From positions 563,036 through 627,035 of the forward strand of contig NZ_HE998567.1 of assembly GCF_000327285.1 (NCBI RefSeq): a stretch of DNA of 64,000 nucleotides. The letters are read 5' to 3'. The notes beneath the pieces were generated by a model. It was not told where the DNA came from, made no database searches, and saw nothing but the letters and a program-made list of their open reading frames with translations. Position numbers and translations under genes: made by a program. This stretch comes from Holdemania massiliensis AP2. Lineage in GTDB: Bacteria > Bacillota_I > Bacilli_A > Erysipelotrichales > Erysipelotrichaceae. Shown here in pieces: positions 51,623 through 60,840 of the stretch. Position 1 is the stretch's first letter, and each line of letters starts with the position of its first letter.

Positions 51623-52816
51623 TCACACAGCCTCAAAAAATGTATCCGGTCTATTCGGATTGAAAATCTCATTGCAGGTCATCACCGTTACAAGATTTTC
51701 TGTCTCACTGAGATTGATAATATTATGTGTCCACCCAGGAATCATATGAACCGCTTCAATCTTGTCGCCGCTCACCTCAAATTCCACGGTCTCGCCTGTA
51801 TTAATATTGCGTTCCTGAATCAGCCCGTGTCCAGCCACCACAATAAACAATTCCCATTTACTGTTGTGCCAGTGTTGACCTTTGGTAATTCCAGGACGGC
51901 TGATGTTAATAGATACTTGTCCGCAGTCCACGGTATGGATAAGCTCAGTGAAAGAACCGCGATCATCTACATTCATCTTCAAAGCATATTTGAACTTATC
52001 GGTTGGCAGATACGTGAGATAAAGACTGTAGAGCTTCTTTGCGAAAGAACCTTCGGGCATCTTGGGCATCATAAGTGTGGTCGGTTGCTCTTTAAACTGT
52101 TGCAGCAAGTCCACAATTTCTCCAAGCGTCACCTTGTGCGTTACAGGAACACAGCAATATCTTCCCCCTTCCTGCAAAACTGTCTCCACGCCATCAAACT
52201 CACAATGGACTTCTTTACCTTCCAGAAGGTCAAACATCCCTTCAACAAGATCATCAATATAAAGCAGTTCCAATTCGGTGTTTCTGTCGTTAACCGTAAA
52301 CTCCTCATCATTGGCTACTGCCCAACAAAAAGTAGACACTGCAGAATTATACCTAGGTTTGGAATGTCCCATTAAGTTTGGAAAACGATAGACCGCTACC
52401 TTTGCACCAGTTTCCTTAGCGTAATCGAAGAATAGTTTCTCGCCTGCTTTCTTACTTCTTCCATATTCGTTATCATAACGACCGACACAAGTTGCCTGAA
52501 TAGAGGAAGATAACATAATCGTTGCCTTGTTCTTATACTTTTTGAGAGTGTTGAGCAGATCGGATGCAAAGCCAAAGTTTCCTTTCATAAAATCTTCCGG
52601 ATTCTCTGGACGATTTACACCTGCCAGATTAAAGACAAAATCAGCTTTCTGACAGTATGTAATAAGTTCCTCAGCAGTGGAATTGATATCATACTCATAG
52701 ATTTCCTCAATTTTGATTTTGGAACGTGTCTTGTTTTTACCGTCTCTGTTATTTTTGAGATTGTTTACAAGGGCGGTTCCCACCATGCCCTTGGATCCTG
52801 TTACTAAGATATTCAT
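51623..52816 (-). CDS. capF: CapF-like UDP-sugar reductase with cupin domain
   Basis: 397 aa. NAD(P) Rossmann reductase part (about 1-270, GSKGMVGTA at 7-15) fused to a C-terminal cupin (about 280-397, with HWHNSKWELF), the two-domain layout of CapF. Reduces UDP-2-acetamido-2,6-dideoxy-L-lyxo-hexos-4-ulose to the L-talo sugar on the way to UDP-N-acetyl-L-fucosamine. ATG 52816 follows GGGGGAAA. Acts after CapE and before CapG, both encoded immediately upstream. Confidence 0.88.
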   Translation of the reverse strand: MNILVTGSKGMVGTALVNNLKNNRDGKNKTRSKIKIEEIYEYDINSTAEELITYCQKADFVFNLAGVNRPENPEDFMKGNFGFASDLLNTLKKYKNKATIMLSSSIQATCVGRYDNEYGRSKKAGEKLFFDYAKETGAKVAVYRFPNLMGHSKPRYNSAVSTFCWAVANDEEFTVNDRNTELELLYIDDLVEGMFDLLEGKEVHCEFDGVETVLQEGGRYCCVPVTHKVTLGEIVDLLQQFKEQPTTLMMPKMPEGSFAKKLYSLYLTYLPTDKFKYALKMNVDDRGSFTELIHTVDCGQVSINISRPGITKGQHWHNSKWELFIVVAGHGLIQERNINTGETVEFEVSGDKIEAVHMIPGWTHNIINLSETENLVTVMTCNEIFNPNRPDTFFEAV

Positions 52817-52866
52817 CTTGGTTTCCCCCATCTTTGTTTTTTGGCAATATACTGACAATATTTTAA

Positions 52867-54042
52867 TTACACGTCTTTTCTCCAAACCATCTTATTAACT
52901 ATCCCGACATAGCTCTGAATGATTTTAACTACCTTGGAACTCACGTTTTCTTCAATATAGTCTGGCACAGGAATACCATAATCACCCGCTTTATTCATCT
53001 CCACTGCCGTGTCCACAGACTGCAAAAGCCCTTTCTCATCAATCCCAGAAAGAATAAAACAGGCCTTGTCCAATGCCTCAGGACGCTCTGTAGATGTACG
53101 AATACATACAGCTGGGAATGGATGACCGATACTGGTGAAGAAAGAACTTTCCTCAGGCAGTGTTCCGCTGTCAGATACGACTGCGAAAGCATTCATCTGC
53201 AAACAGTTATAGTCATGGAAGCCGAGAGGTTCATGTTGAATTACACGTCTGTCCAACTGGAAGCATGACGCCTCTAAACGCATACGACTGCGCGGATGAC
53301 ATGAATACAGGATTGGCATATCGTACTTTTCCGCCATTTTATTAATTGCATTGAAAAGACTAAAGAAATTTTTCTCCGTATCAATGTTCTCCTCACGGTG
53401 AGCAGACAAGAGAATATACTTGCCCTTTTCAAGGCCAAGATGATTATGGATATCTGATGCTTCTATCTCTGCCAGATTGTTATGAAGTACTTCTGCCATA
53501 GGAGAGCCTGTAACATATGTTCTTTCTTTTGGAAGTCCACACTCAGCAAGATAACGACGTGCATGCTCGGAGTAATCCATATTCACATCAGAGATAATGT
53601 CTACAATTCTACGATTCGTTTCTTCTGGAAGACATTCGTCTTTACAACGGTTTCCAGCTTCCATGTGGAAGATCGGAATATGCAATCGCTTAGCACCGAT
53701 GACAGATAAACAGCTGTTTGTATCTCCAAGCACCAATACTGCGTCGGGCTTGATTGCCACCATCAGCTTGTAACTTTGAGCAATGATGTTGCCACAAGTT
53801 TCTCCTAAATCCTCACCTACAGCATTCAAATACACATCAGGATCAGCAAGCTTGAGATCCTTGAAGAACACACCGTTGAGGTTGTAGTCGTAGTTCTGGC
53901 CAGTATGCGCAAGAATTGTATCAAAATATGTACGACATTTATTGATTACTGCGGATAAGCGGATAATTTCAGGACGTGTGCCAACGATGATCAGCAGTTT
54001 TAGTTTACCGTTGTTTTTCCAATTTATATTGGTATAGTTCAT
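52867..54042 (-). CDS. capG: UDP-N-acetylglucosamine 2-epimerase family (CapG-like)
   Basis: 391 aa, non-hydrolysing UDP-HexNAc 2-epimerase fold: VGTRPEIIRL, HTGQNYD, GDTNSC, HMEAGNR, SAHREEN and SDSGTLPEES. Within a capE-capF pair it is expected to be CapG, epimerising the talose intermediate to UDP-L-FucNAc, though UDP-ManNAc formation cannot be excluded on sequence alone. Confidence 0.88.
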   Translation of the reverse strand: MNYTNINWKNNGKLKLLIIVGTRPEIIRLSAVINKCRTYFDTILAHTGQNYDYNLNGVFFKDLKLADPDVYLNAVGEDLGETCGNIIAQSYKLMVAIKPDAVLVLGDTNSCLSVIGAKRLHIPIFHMEAGNRCKDECLPEETNRRIVDIISDVNMDYSEHARRYLAECGLPKERTYVTGSPMAEVLHNNLAEIEASDIHNHLGLEKGKYILLSAHREENIDTEKNFFSLFNAINKMAEKYDMPILYSCHPRSRMRLEASCFQLDRRVIQHEPLGFHDYNCLQMNAFAVVSDSGTLPEESSFFTSIGHPFPAVCIRTSTERPEALDKACFILSGIDEKGLLQSVDTAVEMNKAGDYGIPVPDYIEENVSSKVVKIIQSYVGIVNKMVWRKDV

Positions 54043-54069
54043 ACTGTTTTCTCTCCCCCTACGGTCTTA

Positions 54070-55107
54070 CTATGCATCTTTTGCAAGTTCTTCCTGAATA
54101 TATGCAAGTGAAGCAATCTTCGCCTTGGTTTCTTCCACAGTGAGATGCTTTGTGTTGTTAGAGTTAAATTCACTCAGCTTTGCTCTTTCTACATTACCCT
54201 TCGTAAAATACTTATCATAATTTAGACCTCGCTTATCACATGGTACACGATAGAAGTTCCCCATGTCAATCGCATGAGCACATTCCTCATTTGTCAGAAG
54301 CGTTTCATACATTTTCTCACCATGACGTATTCCAATAACCTTAATATCCTCTTTTTTACCACCAAACAGTTCGCACACCGCTTCTGCCTGGGTCTGAATG
54401 GTACAAGCGGGCGCTTTCTGAACGAGAATATCCCCAGCCTCACCATGCTCAAAGGCGAAAAGAACAAGGTCAACTGCTTCATCAAGAGACATAATAAAAC
54501 GGGTCATGGTTGGCTCAGTCAGTGTAATTGGATTGCCATTTCTAATTTGGTCAATCCACAGTGGGATGACAGAACCACGAGAACACATTACGTTACCGTA
54601 GCGGGTGCAACAGATCTTTGTGGTAGAGCTGGTACGTGCTTTCGCCACAATGACCTTTTCCATCATAGCTTTAGAAGTACCCATAGCATTTACGGGATAT
54701 GCTGCCTTATCAGTAGAAAGACAAACAACATTCTTAACACCTGCTTCGATGGCTGCAGTCAGAACATTCTCAGTTCCGATCACATTCGTCTTAACTGCCT
54801 CAATCGGAAAAAACTCGCAGGATGGAACCTGTTTCAGCGCTGCTGCGTGGAATATGTAGTCAACGCCATGCATAGCGTTCTTAACTGATGCAATGTCTCG
54901 AACATCACCAATGTAGAAGCTGATCTTATCAGCCACCTCCGGCATTTTAGCCTGGAAGTCGTGGCGCATATCATCTTGTTTCTTCTCGTCACGGGAAAAG
55001 ATGCGGATTTCTCCGATGTCTGTCTTAAGAAAGCGGTTGAGTACCGCATTGCCAAAGGATCCCGTACCTCCAGTGATTAATAGGGTTTTATTTGTAAATA
55101 AGGTCAT
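54070..55107 (-). CDS. capE: CapE-like UDP-GlcNAc 4,6-dehydratase/5-epimerase
   Basis: 345-aa short-chain dehydrogenase of the FlaA1/CapE type. NAD-binding GGTGSFG (13-19). The active site has Met142 and Lys146 (NAMGTSK), MxxxK replacing the usual YxxxK, as known for CapE. First step from UDP-GlcNAc to UDP-L-FucNAc. Followed by capG with a 27-base gap. Confidence 0.9.
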   Translation of the reverse strand: MTLFTNKTLLITGGTGSFGNAVLNRFLKTDIGEIRIFSRDEKKQDDMRHDFQAKMPEVADKISFYIGDVRDIASVKNAMHGVDYIFHAAALKQVPSCEFFPIEAVKTNVIGTENVLTAAIEAGVKNVVCLSTDKAAYPVNAMGTSKAMMEKVIVAKARTSSTTKICCTRYGNVMCSRGSVIPLWIDQIRNGNPITLTEPTMTRFIMSLDEAVDLVLFAFEHGEAGDILVQKAPACTIQTQAEAVCELFGGKKEDIKVIGIRHGEKMYETLLTNEECAHAIDMGNFYRVPCDKRGLNYDKYFTKGNVERAKLSEFNSNNTKHLTVEETKAKIASLAYIQEELAKDA

Positions 55108-55169
55108 CTTGATCTATTACCTCCACATTTACTTAGCCTTAAACTTTTCTGCACTAATGATTTACTTAA

Positions 55170-56984
55170 TTAGTCAATAACACCATACATCTTTTCATAT
55201 CTTTCCAAGCACCACTCAGCCAGTTTCTTAGACTGTTTAAAGAAGAACAACATCCAGTCGCGACTGCTTTCATTAATGCTTTCCTTATATAGTGCCCAGC
55301 CGACATAGTACCAATTATGAATCGCAGAATACGCCATCCAGTGGATATGCTCTTTTTCTGTTGCGGGACGACCAAAGTACGCCTCAAGAATATCCATAAT
55401 CTTAGGCTCATCCACTTCGTATTCAAGTCCAGCAATAACACGGCCAAAATCGTATCCTGGGTCATTGTACCCAGCAAACTCCCAGTCTATGATATCAAGT
55501 GTGGTATCTGTACGAAGAACATTATCAATATTGATATCATTGTGGCACATAGTATGCTGAATTCCATCTAAATCTGCATACTTCTGCAACTTGCGCATCA
55601 TTGTCCATTCTTTCTCGAACACCTTGAAAAGATCCCCCTTCATCTTTGATGCTTCTTTGAAGAGACGTTCGCACTGATAGATAGGGTCGTAATCATATTC
55701 TTCTGCATTCGGTAAATCAACACCAACATCGTGGAAAGCTTTTATTTTTTTTGCCACAGCCTTCATTAGTTCTACATCTTCATAGTACACACCGTGAAGA
55801 TCATGACAATTTTCACGAAACTTAGAAATTTTCACACCAGACTCATCAATGTACACATAGGTATCATCAGCGTGTGCTTTTGCTGCCAACTTTTGAGCCA
55901 AGCATTCATTTTTACGATAGATAAAAAACTGACTGCTATCACCCGGATACCGGAAAATATAGCGTTCACCACGAATCACAAAGGTAAACAGAATGTTAGT
56001 CAATCCTTTTTGCAGAATAATAATATCGCTGATCTCATCTTCCTTGCAATTTAGCACTTCACAAATCTTCTGATTAATCCGTCCACTAACATTCCCAAGG
56101 AACAATCCTTCAATGTTCTGAATTTCTTGAATTGAGTCAAACTCATACAAGAAGTCAGCGGAATATTCACGTACATACATATCAAAATCATCTGCATGAC
56201 GACTGATGAACTCTTCCCAGAACAGTGCAGATACACGGAAATCATCGATTTCGTCATTCATGTATTTTACTAATTTACGGCTCAGCTCTTTGTCTATGTA
56301 TGCATGACCGTAAATACATTCACCACTCTTCGCTCCGCTGTACACATTTAAGATTCTACCAGAAGAATTCTTGCGAACAAGAAGTTCATTATGTGCGTTT
56401 TCTTTGTATACAGTTGCATGGAAAGAATTATATTCATACTGAGAGAAAGGGTTTTCCTCAAAGTAATTATCGCAGTTCAAAATATAAGTGCTTCCAAGAT
56501 GCTTCCTTGCTATATATAGCGAATAGATATTATTCTTCTTCAGATCGGGGTTGATTTCAAGGTTCACGCCCCACTTGTCCTGCAAAAAGAAATACAATTC
56601 TTGCTTGTATGCAATTACAACAGTAATATTCTGAATACCAGCTTCACGTAATTGACGAATCTGACGTTCAATCAATGTCTCACCGTTCTTCATGAACAAT
56701 CCCTTAGGCATAGAATATACTGACTTTGCTGAAATATCCGAGCCGCCAGCAGCAAGAATTACTGCATTCACAACTTTAAGAGTAGAGATTTCATCCAAGC
56801 CATTTTGTGTTACTTTATCATTTGCAATGAAGCCTTTCTTTTCCAACCTTGCCTTCAAATCAGAAACTTCTTCTACAGACTTAAACACATAATAGTGCTT
56901 ATTCTCGTAGATTTTCTCTGCTGTAGTGATATCTGCACTTTTCATCATCGTGCGGATCACTTCAAACTCTTTATAACTGATCAT
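55170..56984 (-). CDS. Bifunctional phosphocholine cytidylyltransferase-choline kinase (LicC-LicA fusion)
   Basis: 604 aa in three parts. Residues 1-65: winged-helix-like segment. About 70-300: nucleotidyltransferase (AVILAAGG, MPKGLFMKNGETLIERQI, LNCDNYF) like LicC. About 315-604: choline/aminoglycoside kinase fold like LicA, with the Brenner motif HNDINIDNVL (481-490) and IIDWEFAGYNDPGYDFG. Together they would make CDP-choline from choline for LicD. AAAGGAGAA precedes the ATG. The LicD gene lies about 1.5 kb upstream in the same direction. Confidence 0.85.
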   Translation of the reverse strand: MISYKEFEVIRTMMKSADITTAEKIYENKHYYVFKSVEEVSDLKARLEKKGFIANDKVTQNGLDEISTLKVVNAVILAAGGSDISAKSVYSMPKGLFMKNGETLIERQIRQLREAGIQNITVVIAYKQELYFFLQDKWGVNLEINPDLKKNNIYSLYIARKHLGSTYILNCDNYFEENPFSQYEYNSFHATVYKENAHNELLVRKNSSGRILNVYSGAKSGECIYGHAYIDKELSRKLVKYMNDEIDDFRVSALFWEEFISRHADDFDMYVREYSADFLYEFDSIQEIQNIEGLFLGNVSGRINQKICEVLNCKEDEISDIIILQKGLTNILFTFVIRGERYIFRYPGDSSQFFIYRKNECLAQKLAAKAHADDTYVYIDESGVKISKFRENCHDLHGVYYEDVELMKAVAKKIKAFHDVGVDLPNAEEYDYDPIYQCERLFKEASKMKGDLFKVFEKEWTMMRKLQKYADLDGIQHTMCHNDINIDNVLRTDTTLDIIDWEFAGYNDPGYDFGRVIAGLEYEVDEPKIMDILEAYFGRPATEKEHIHWMAYSAIHNWYYVGWALYKESINESSRDWMLFFFKQSKKLAEWCLERYEKMYGVID

Positions 56985-57698
56985 TTTACGTTCTCCTTTT
57001 AAAATTATTTTCTGATTTCTTTATTTTTAATTGTTGTACGATTAAATAAACTGCAAAGAATTTAAGATCCTCTTGTGATGTTATCTTAAAATCATTTTCA
57101 ATTCTTTAAAATACAATAGATTTACTAAATCCATACATGAGTAATATCGGTTTCTAATGGGTCGATCATATTCTAATTTCACCTGACATTAAAGTGACTA
57201 AGGAATATACAATCAAATCATCAAAGCCTCATATAATACCAACTAATAGGAATTTTATTCGTTATGTACTCACTCGCACACAATAAACACGAGTTCGCCA
57301 GAATTGTATCCCCTTTTACTTAGCAAACTCTTATTTAATCTGAAATAAAATCATTATCCAAAAATTATGCTATAATCATATGAATCAAAACAATGTCATC
57401 GGATGAGTAGATTACTCGCAACGCGCAAATATCATTTTGTTCTGAGGCAAAAATATTATTACGTCTATATCTATTTATTTTAACTTATCGTTTTTTATGT
57501 TACATCTATCTAACAGAGCCAAATGACATTTCACAAAAACAATTATGCTTTTAAAACTTTTCCTATATGTGCAGAATAATTATTTTACACTGTATCTCAT
57601 TAAACCGTTTAGAACACTTGCAACTTTCAAATAGACAATCTCCTAAACAACTTAGTTCTACCTTTTATTTTCAAATCACATTCGAGGCCATAGAAAAA
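56985..57698. other. 714-base AT-rich gap in the polysaccharide locus
   Basis: Apart from the cytidylyltransferase remnant at 56986-57105, I see no coding remnant I can support here. TGCTATAAT at 57368-57376 is an extended -10 on the plus strand, and TTGTTT with CATAAT eighteen bases on (around 57365-57394) is a weak minus-strand promoter that could drive licCA. Confidence 0.4.
56986..57105 (-). pseudogene. Remnant of a second IspD/TarI-like cytidylyltransferase
   Basis: A 39-codon stretch reading RIENDFKITSQEDLKFFAVY and ending just before the licCA start matches the C-terminal end of the cytidylyltransferase encoded at 57699 (NIKITTREDLDIFEGYLLLQ). A stop precedes it and the rest of the gene is gone. 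Confidence 0.5.
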
Positions 57699-58418
57699 TT
57701 ACTGCTGACCTTTTCTCTTTTCTTGTAATAGTAAGTATCCCTCAAAAATATCTAAATCTTCTCTAGTTGTAATTTTGATATTCATCGAGTTACTCTTGGA
57801 AAACCACAGACGTTTGCCAAGAGCCATGTACAAAGAAGTAGTGTGTGGTTCCAAAGTATCGATAATGCCTTGCTTAATTGCAGTTTCATATGCTTCACAC
57901 AATTCGCCGTACTTAAATGTCCACGGGTTACTAAAGCCTTTGATTGTTTCTCGGATCAAATTCTTAGTTGTACTATATTCATCATCTTTAATGCAAGTAC
58001 ATAAATTAATATCCTCCGAGGAAATCGCATTTCCATGTTCTTCGCATACTTTAATGCTATCGTCTATAACATCTTGAGTAGTCATAGGAGAAACACCAAA
58101 GCTGATGACAACGATGTCATTGAAGTTAATCTTATCTTTGAGGTGGAATACACCGTTCATTGTTGATTCTTGGAAAGTTGAACCACCAACAGTTGTCCAC
58201 TTCAACTTGCTAATTCCGTAAATGGCAGCAATGCAAGTAACTTCTTCTACCCAATCTTTATGGCATACAACCTCAATCGCATTAATCTTGTCGTTATTTT
58301 GAAAAATCTCAAGTGTATAGGCAAGGATTGGTTTGCCCATCACCTTTATAAATTGCTTGGGAATATCTGCTCCGACACGATTGCCGGTTCCTCCTGCAAG
58401 AATAATTGCTATATTCAC
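57699..58418 (-). CDS. IspD/TarI-family cytidylyltransferase
   Basis: 239 aa. LAGGTGNRVG (7-16) and PKQF (20-23) mark the CTP site. By neighbours (CDP-glycerol-type phosphotransferase, LicD) it likely makes a CDP-polyol such as CDP-ribitol rather than the MEP-pathway product. The DAxRP-type metal/phosphate motif of IspD/TarI is replaced by FGVSP, so the substrate may differ. Sits directly after the licD gene. Confidence 0.75.
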   Translation of the reverse strand: MNIAIILAGGTGNRVGADIPKQFIKVMGKPILAYTLEIFQNNDKINAIEVVCHKDWVEEVTCIAAIYGISKLKWTTVGGSTFQESTMNGVFHLKDKINFNDIVVISFGVSPMTTQDVIDDSIKVCEEHGNAISSEDINLCTCIKDDEYSTTKNLIRETIKGFSNPWTFKYGELCEAYETAIKQGIIDTLEPHTTSLYMALGKRLWFSKSNSMNIKITTREDLDIFEGYLLLQEKRKGQQ

Positions 58419-58457
58419 TGTTTCAACATCCTTTCACCTTACTGGATTGCATTACTA

Positions 58458-59315
58458 TCATGTATTGGATATAAAGTTCTCATCTTTCAAATAATACGCG
58501 TTGATATAATGATGTCCAATCTGTTGTTCTTTAGGAGGCGGGGTCATATAGTCTCCATAGACAGTGCTTAAAAATTTGTCATACTGCTTAATGGCTTTAA
58601 ACAATTTCCCTTCAAATTCTACTTCTATAAATTCCGAAAACATATCGCTAGCCATGATCTCTTTTTTGCCATATGCAAATGCCCCGCTGGTTTCGCCAGA
58701 ATAGACTTTAGACGCAATCGGATATCTTGCCTGTCGCTTCTCCGTATAAGACAGCAGCTTATTGATGTTGACCAGCTTACCTAAGACATAGAAACCGAAC
58801 CTGACGATATCGTAATAACCCTTGAACCGCGTTCTGGTTTTAAAAAAGTGATCCCAGTTTGCTGCATTTGCCAAACTGAGAAGGAATACCGTTCCATACA
58901 TATTGCGAATGGCCTGGCTAAAGGTATTGCCCAGACCGTCAACAGCAAGAATATCCACAAATAACCCCATCTTCCCTCGCCATTTCCATAATGGCTCATC
59001 TGGAATTACTGTGCTTGCGTTGCAAACACGGGTATATAGGAACGGCCACTTAGGGTCCATTCGATGGGAGATAATATAAAAAGGTGTTTCATGCTCCTGG
59101 CAATATTGGAGAAACCGCTCATAATCATCCCGGGGCATAATCAGGTCAATATCATCATCCCAGGGAATAAATCCTTTGTGACGAATGGCACCCAGTAGCG
59201 TACCATAGGCAAGGGAATAGTTGATGCCTTCTTGTCTGCAGATTTCATCAATCTGGCATAGGACATTGTATTCAACTTGCTTTATTTCATCCAGCGTAAG
59301 TTTTTTCATTCTCAT
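58458..59315 (-). CDS. licD: LicD-family phosphocholine transferase
   Basis: 285 aa. The LicD signature is complete: LAYGTLLGAIRHKGFIPWDDDIDL (metal-binding DDDID at 53-57). LicD proteins transfer phosphocholine, or a related phospho-group, from a CDP donor to a surface glycan; the LicC-LicA fusion in the same locus supplies CDP-choline. AGGGAAAA precedes the ATG. Confidence 0.87.
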   Translation of the reverse strand: MRMKKLTLDEIKQVEYNVLCQIDEICRQEGINYSLAYGTLLGAIRHKGFIPWDDDIDLIMPRDDYERFLQYCQEHETPFYIISHRMDPKWPFLYTRVCNASTVIPDEPLWKWRGKMGLFVDILAVDGLGNTFSQAIRNMYGTVFLLSLANAANWDHFFKTRTRFKGYYDIVRFGFYVLGKLVNINKLLSYTEKRQARYPIASKVYSGETSGAFAYGKKEIMASDMFSEFIEVEFEGKLFKAIKQYDKFLSTVYGDYMTPPPKEQQIGHHYINAYYLKDENFISNT

Positions 59316-59356
59316 TTTTCCCTATCTCCCTTTCTTATATAGAATAACCTTACATT

Positions 59357-60805
59357 CTAATCCTTTTTCACCAAACGCATAAACGCATTGTAATTTAAAA
59401 TAATACCAATAACGATTACTGATGCAATCCCAATTCGAATTAACAGATGATTGTAAAAAAAGGTAATGGTGAGTGATAATGCTATGAGTAAGATCGAAAT
59501 AACACATATTATTTTACCGTTATAGATACAGGCACCAAATTCCTTGAAACAAATATTCCGGTAAATTAAATAGTGGAAGAAAGTATAAAGAATGTAACAA
59601 ATTAAGGTCGCATACGCTGCTGCCAAATATCCAAAAATTCTAATAAAGACATAGTTCAGTATCGCACATAGAACACCACTTATGGCTGTTGCAAGCATAA
59701 TGCGACTGGTCTGCTCATAATAATACTCAAAATAAATAAAGAATGTATAAACCAGCATAAAATATGTACACATCACAATTGGGGGAATCACCCAAATAGC
59801 ATCATGATACGCTGAGGGTGCAAAGACACTCACGATCTCCGGTGCAAAAGAAATTAAAATAAGGCAGAAAGCTGCCATCAAGGCGATGGGAATCGTAACA
59901 AACTGACCCAGCTCCACAGTTTTTCTTTCCTTAAGCTTTTGGTAGGTCCATGGTGCCATGGTATAGTCCAAAGCTGTAACTAGAAGTGTCAACACCCAGC
60001 CAACAGAGTTTCCAATACTATATATACCCGCTTCATAGTTGCCCACCATTCGCTTGATCATCAACTGGGAAGAACTGAGTAATATCCGCTGAAAAAAATA
60101 GTGGGGGATTAAAGGTAAAACAAATCGCAATGCGTATTTCCAGTATTTTTTATCGTAAAAGCATTTTCCATCCCAAAAACACTTGATATAAAGATATGTA
60201 TAGGAAATCACTTCAACAAGTACAAGAGAAAGAACCCGGCTATACACCTTATTTTGCGGCCATAATAAGATTGCTATTATACCAACTATCGGCTTTGCCA
60301 AGGAAGTTGCCAGCGTAAGCTGAACAAGCTTCACATATCGGTATTCCGTTCTTTGTAGCATTGACCAGAAGCCGAACGCAGTAACGGACAATACTCCCGG
60401 AAAAACTGACAGAATTAGGATAGATGGTAATCCAATTAAGGAATTTATCCATTTGTGGTTGAACAAATAAAAAATGAAACTAATAATAGCCGTTGTAGTT
60501 GCCAATCCCTGCAGTGACGATGTAAACCGGTTTCTTTCCGCAGAGTCTTCAATTTGTATCACTTTTTTTTGATACACAGAACTAGCCAAACCAAGTGTTA
60601 TCAAAATTGACATCAAGTCTGAAACAGATAAATATGTACTGACAACTCCATATTCCGATGGCAACATTAGGCGTGTAAAAATTGGAGTCGTTAAGACGCT
60701 AATGCCTTTTTGCAAAAAAGTGCATGCAAAAAACCAAATACTTGCCTTCAGAATAGTAGATAGGGCATTATACTTCTCTTTTATAATCAAAAAAAAATTC
60801 TTCAT
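59357..60805 (-). CDS. Wzx-type oligosaccharide flippase
   Basis: Polytopic membrane protein (about 14 helices) of the polysaccharide-transport/MATE-like family. KASIWFFACTFLQKGISV and TPIFTRLMLPSEYG at the N-terminus are characteristic. Flips undecaprenyl-linked repeat units across the membrane. AGGAAATAAT favours the ATG at 60805; an ATG at 60844 with an ATGA overlap with the upstream gene is the alternative. Confidence 0.88.
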   Translation of the reverse strand: MKNFFLIIKEKYNALSTILKASIWFFACTFLQKGISVLTTPIFTRLMLPSEYGVVSTYLSVSDLMSILITLGLASSVYQKKVIQIEDSAERNRFTSSLQGLATTTAIISFIFYLFNHKWINSLIGLPSILILSVFPGVLSVTAFGFWSMLQRTEYRYVKLVQLTLATSLAKPIVGIIAILLWPQNKVYSRVLSLVLVEVISYTYLYIKCFWDGKCFYDKKYWKYALRFVLPLIPHYFFQRILLSSSQLMIKRMVGNYEAGIYSIGNSVGWVLTLLVTALDYTMAPWTYQKLKERKTVELGQFVTIPIALMAAFCLILISFAPEIVSVFAPSAYHDAIWVIPPIVMCTYFMLVYTFFIYFEYYYEQTSRIMLATAISGVLCAILNYVFIRIFGYLAAAYATLICYILYTFFHYLIYRNICFKEFGACIYNGKIICVISILLIALSLTITFFYNHLLIRIGIASVIVIGIILNYNAFMRLVKKD

Positions 60806-60840
60806 ATTATTTCCTGTCTTCCTAAATGTCATCCGTTCAT

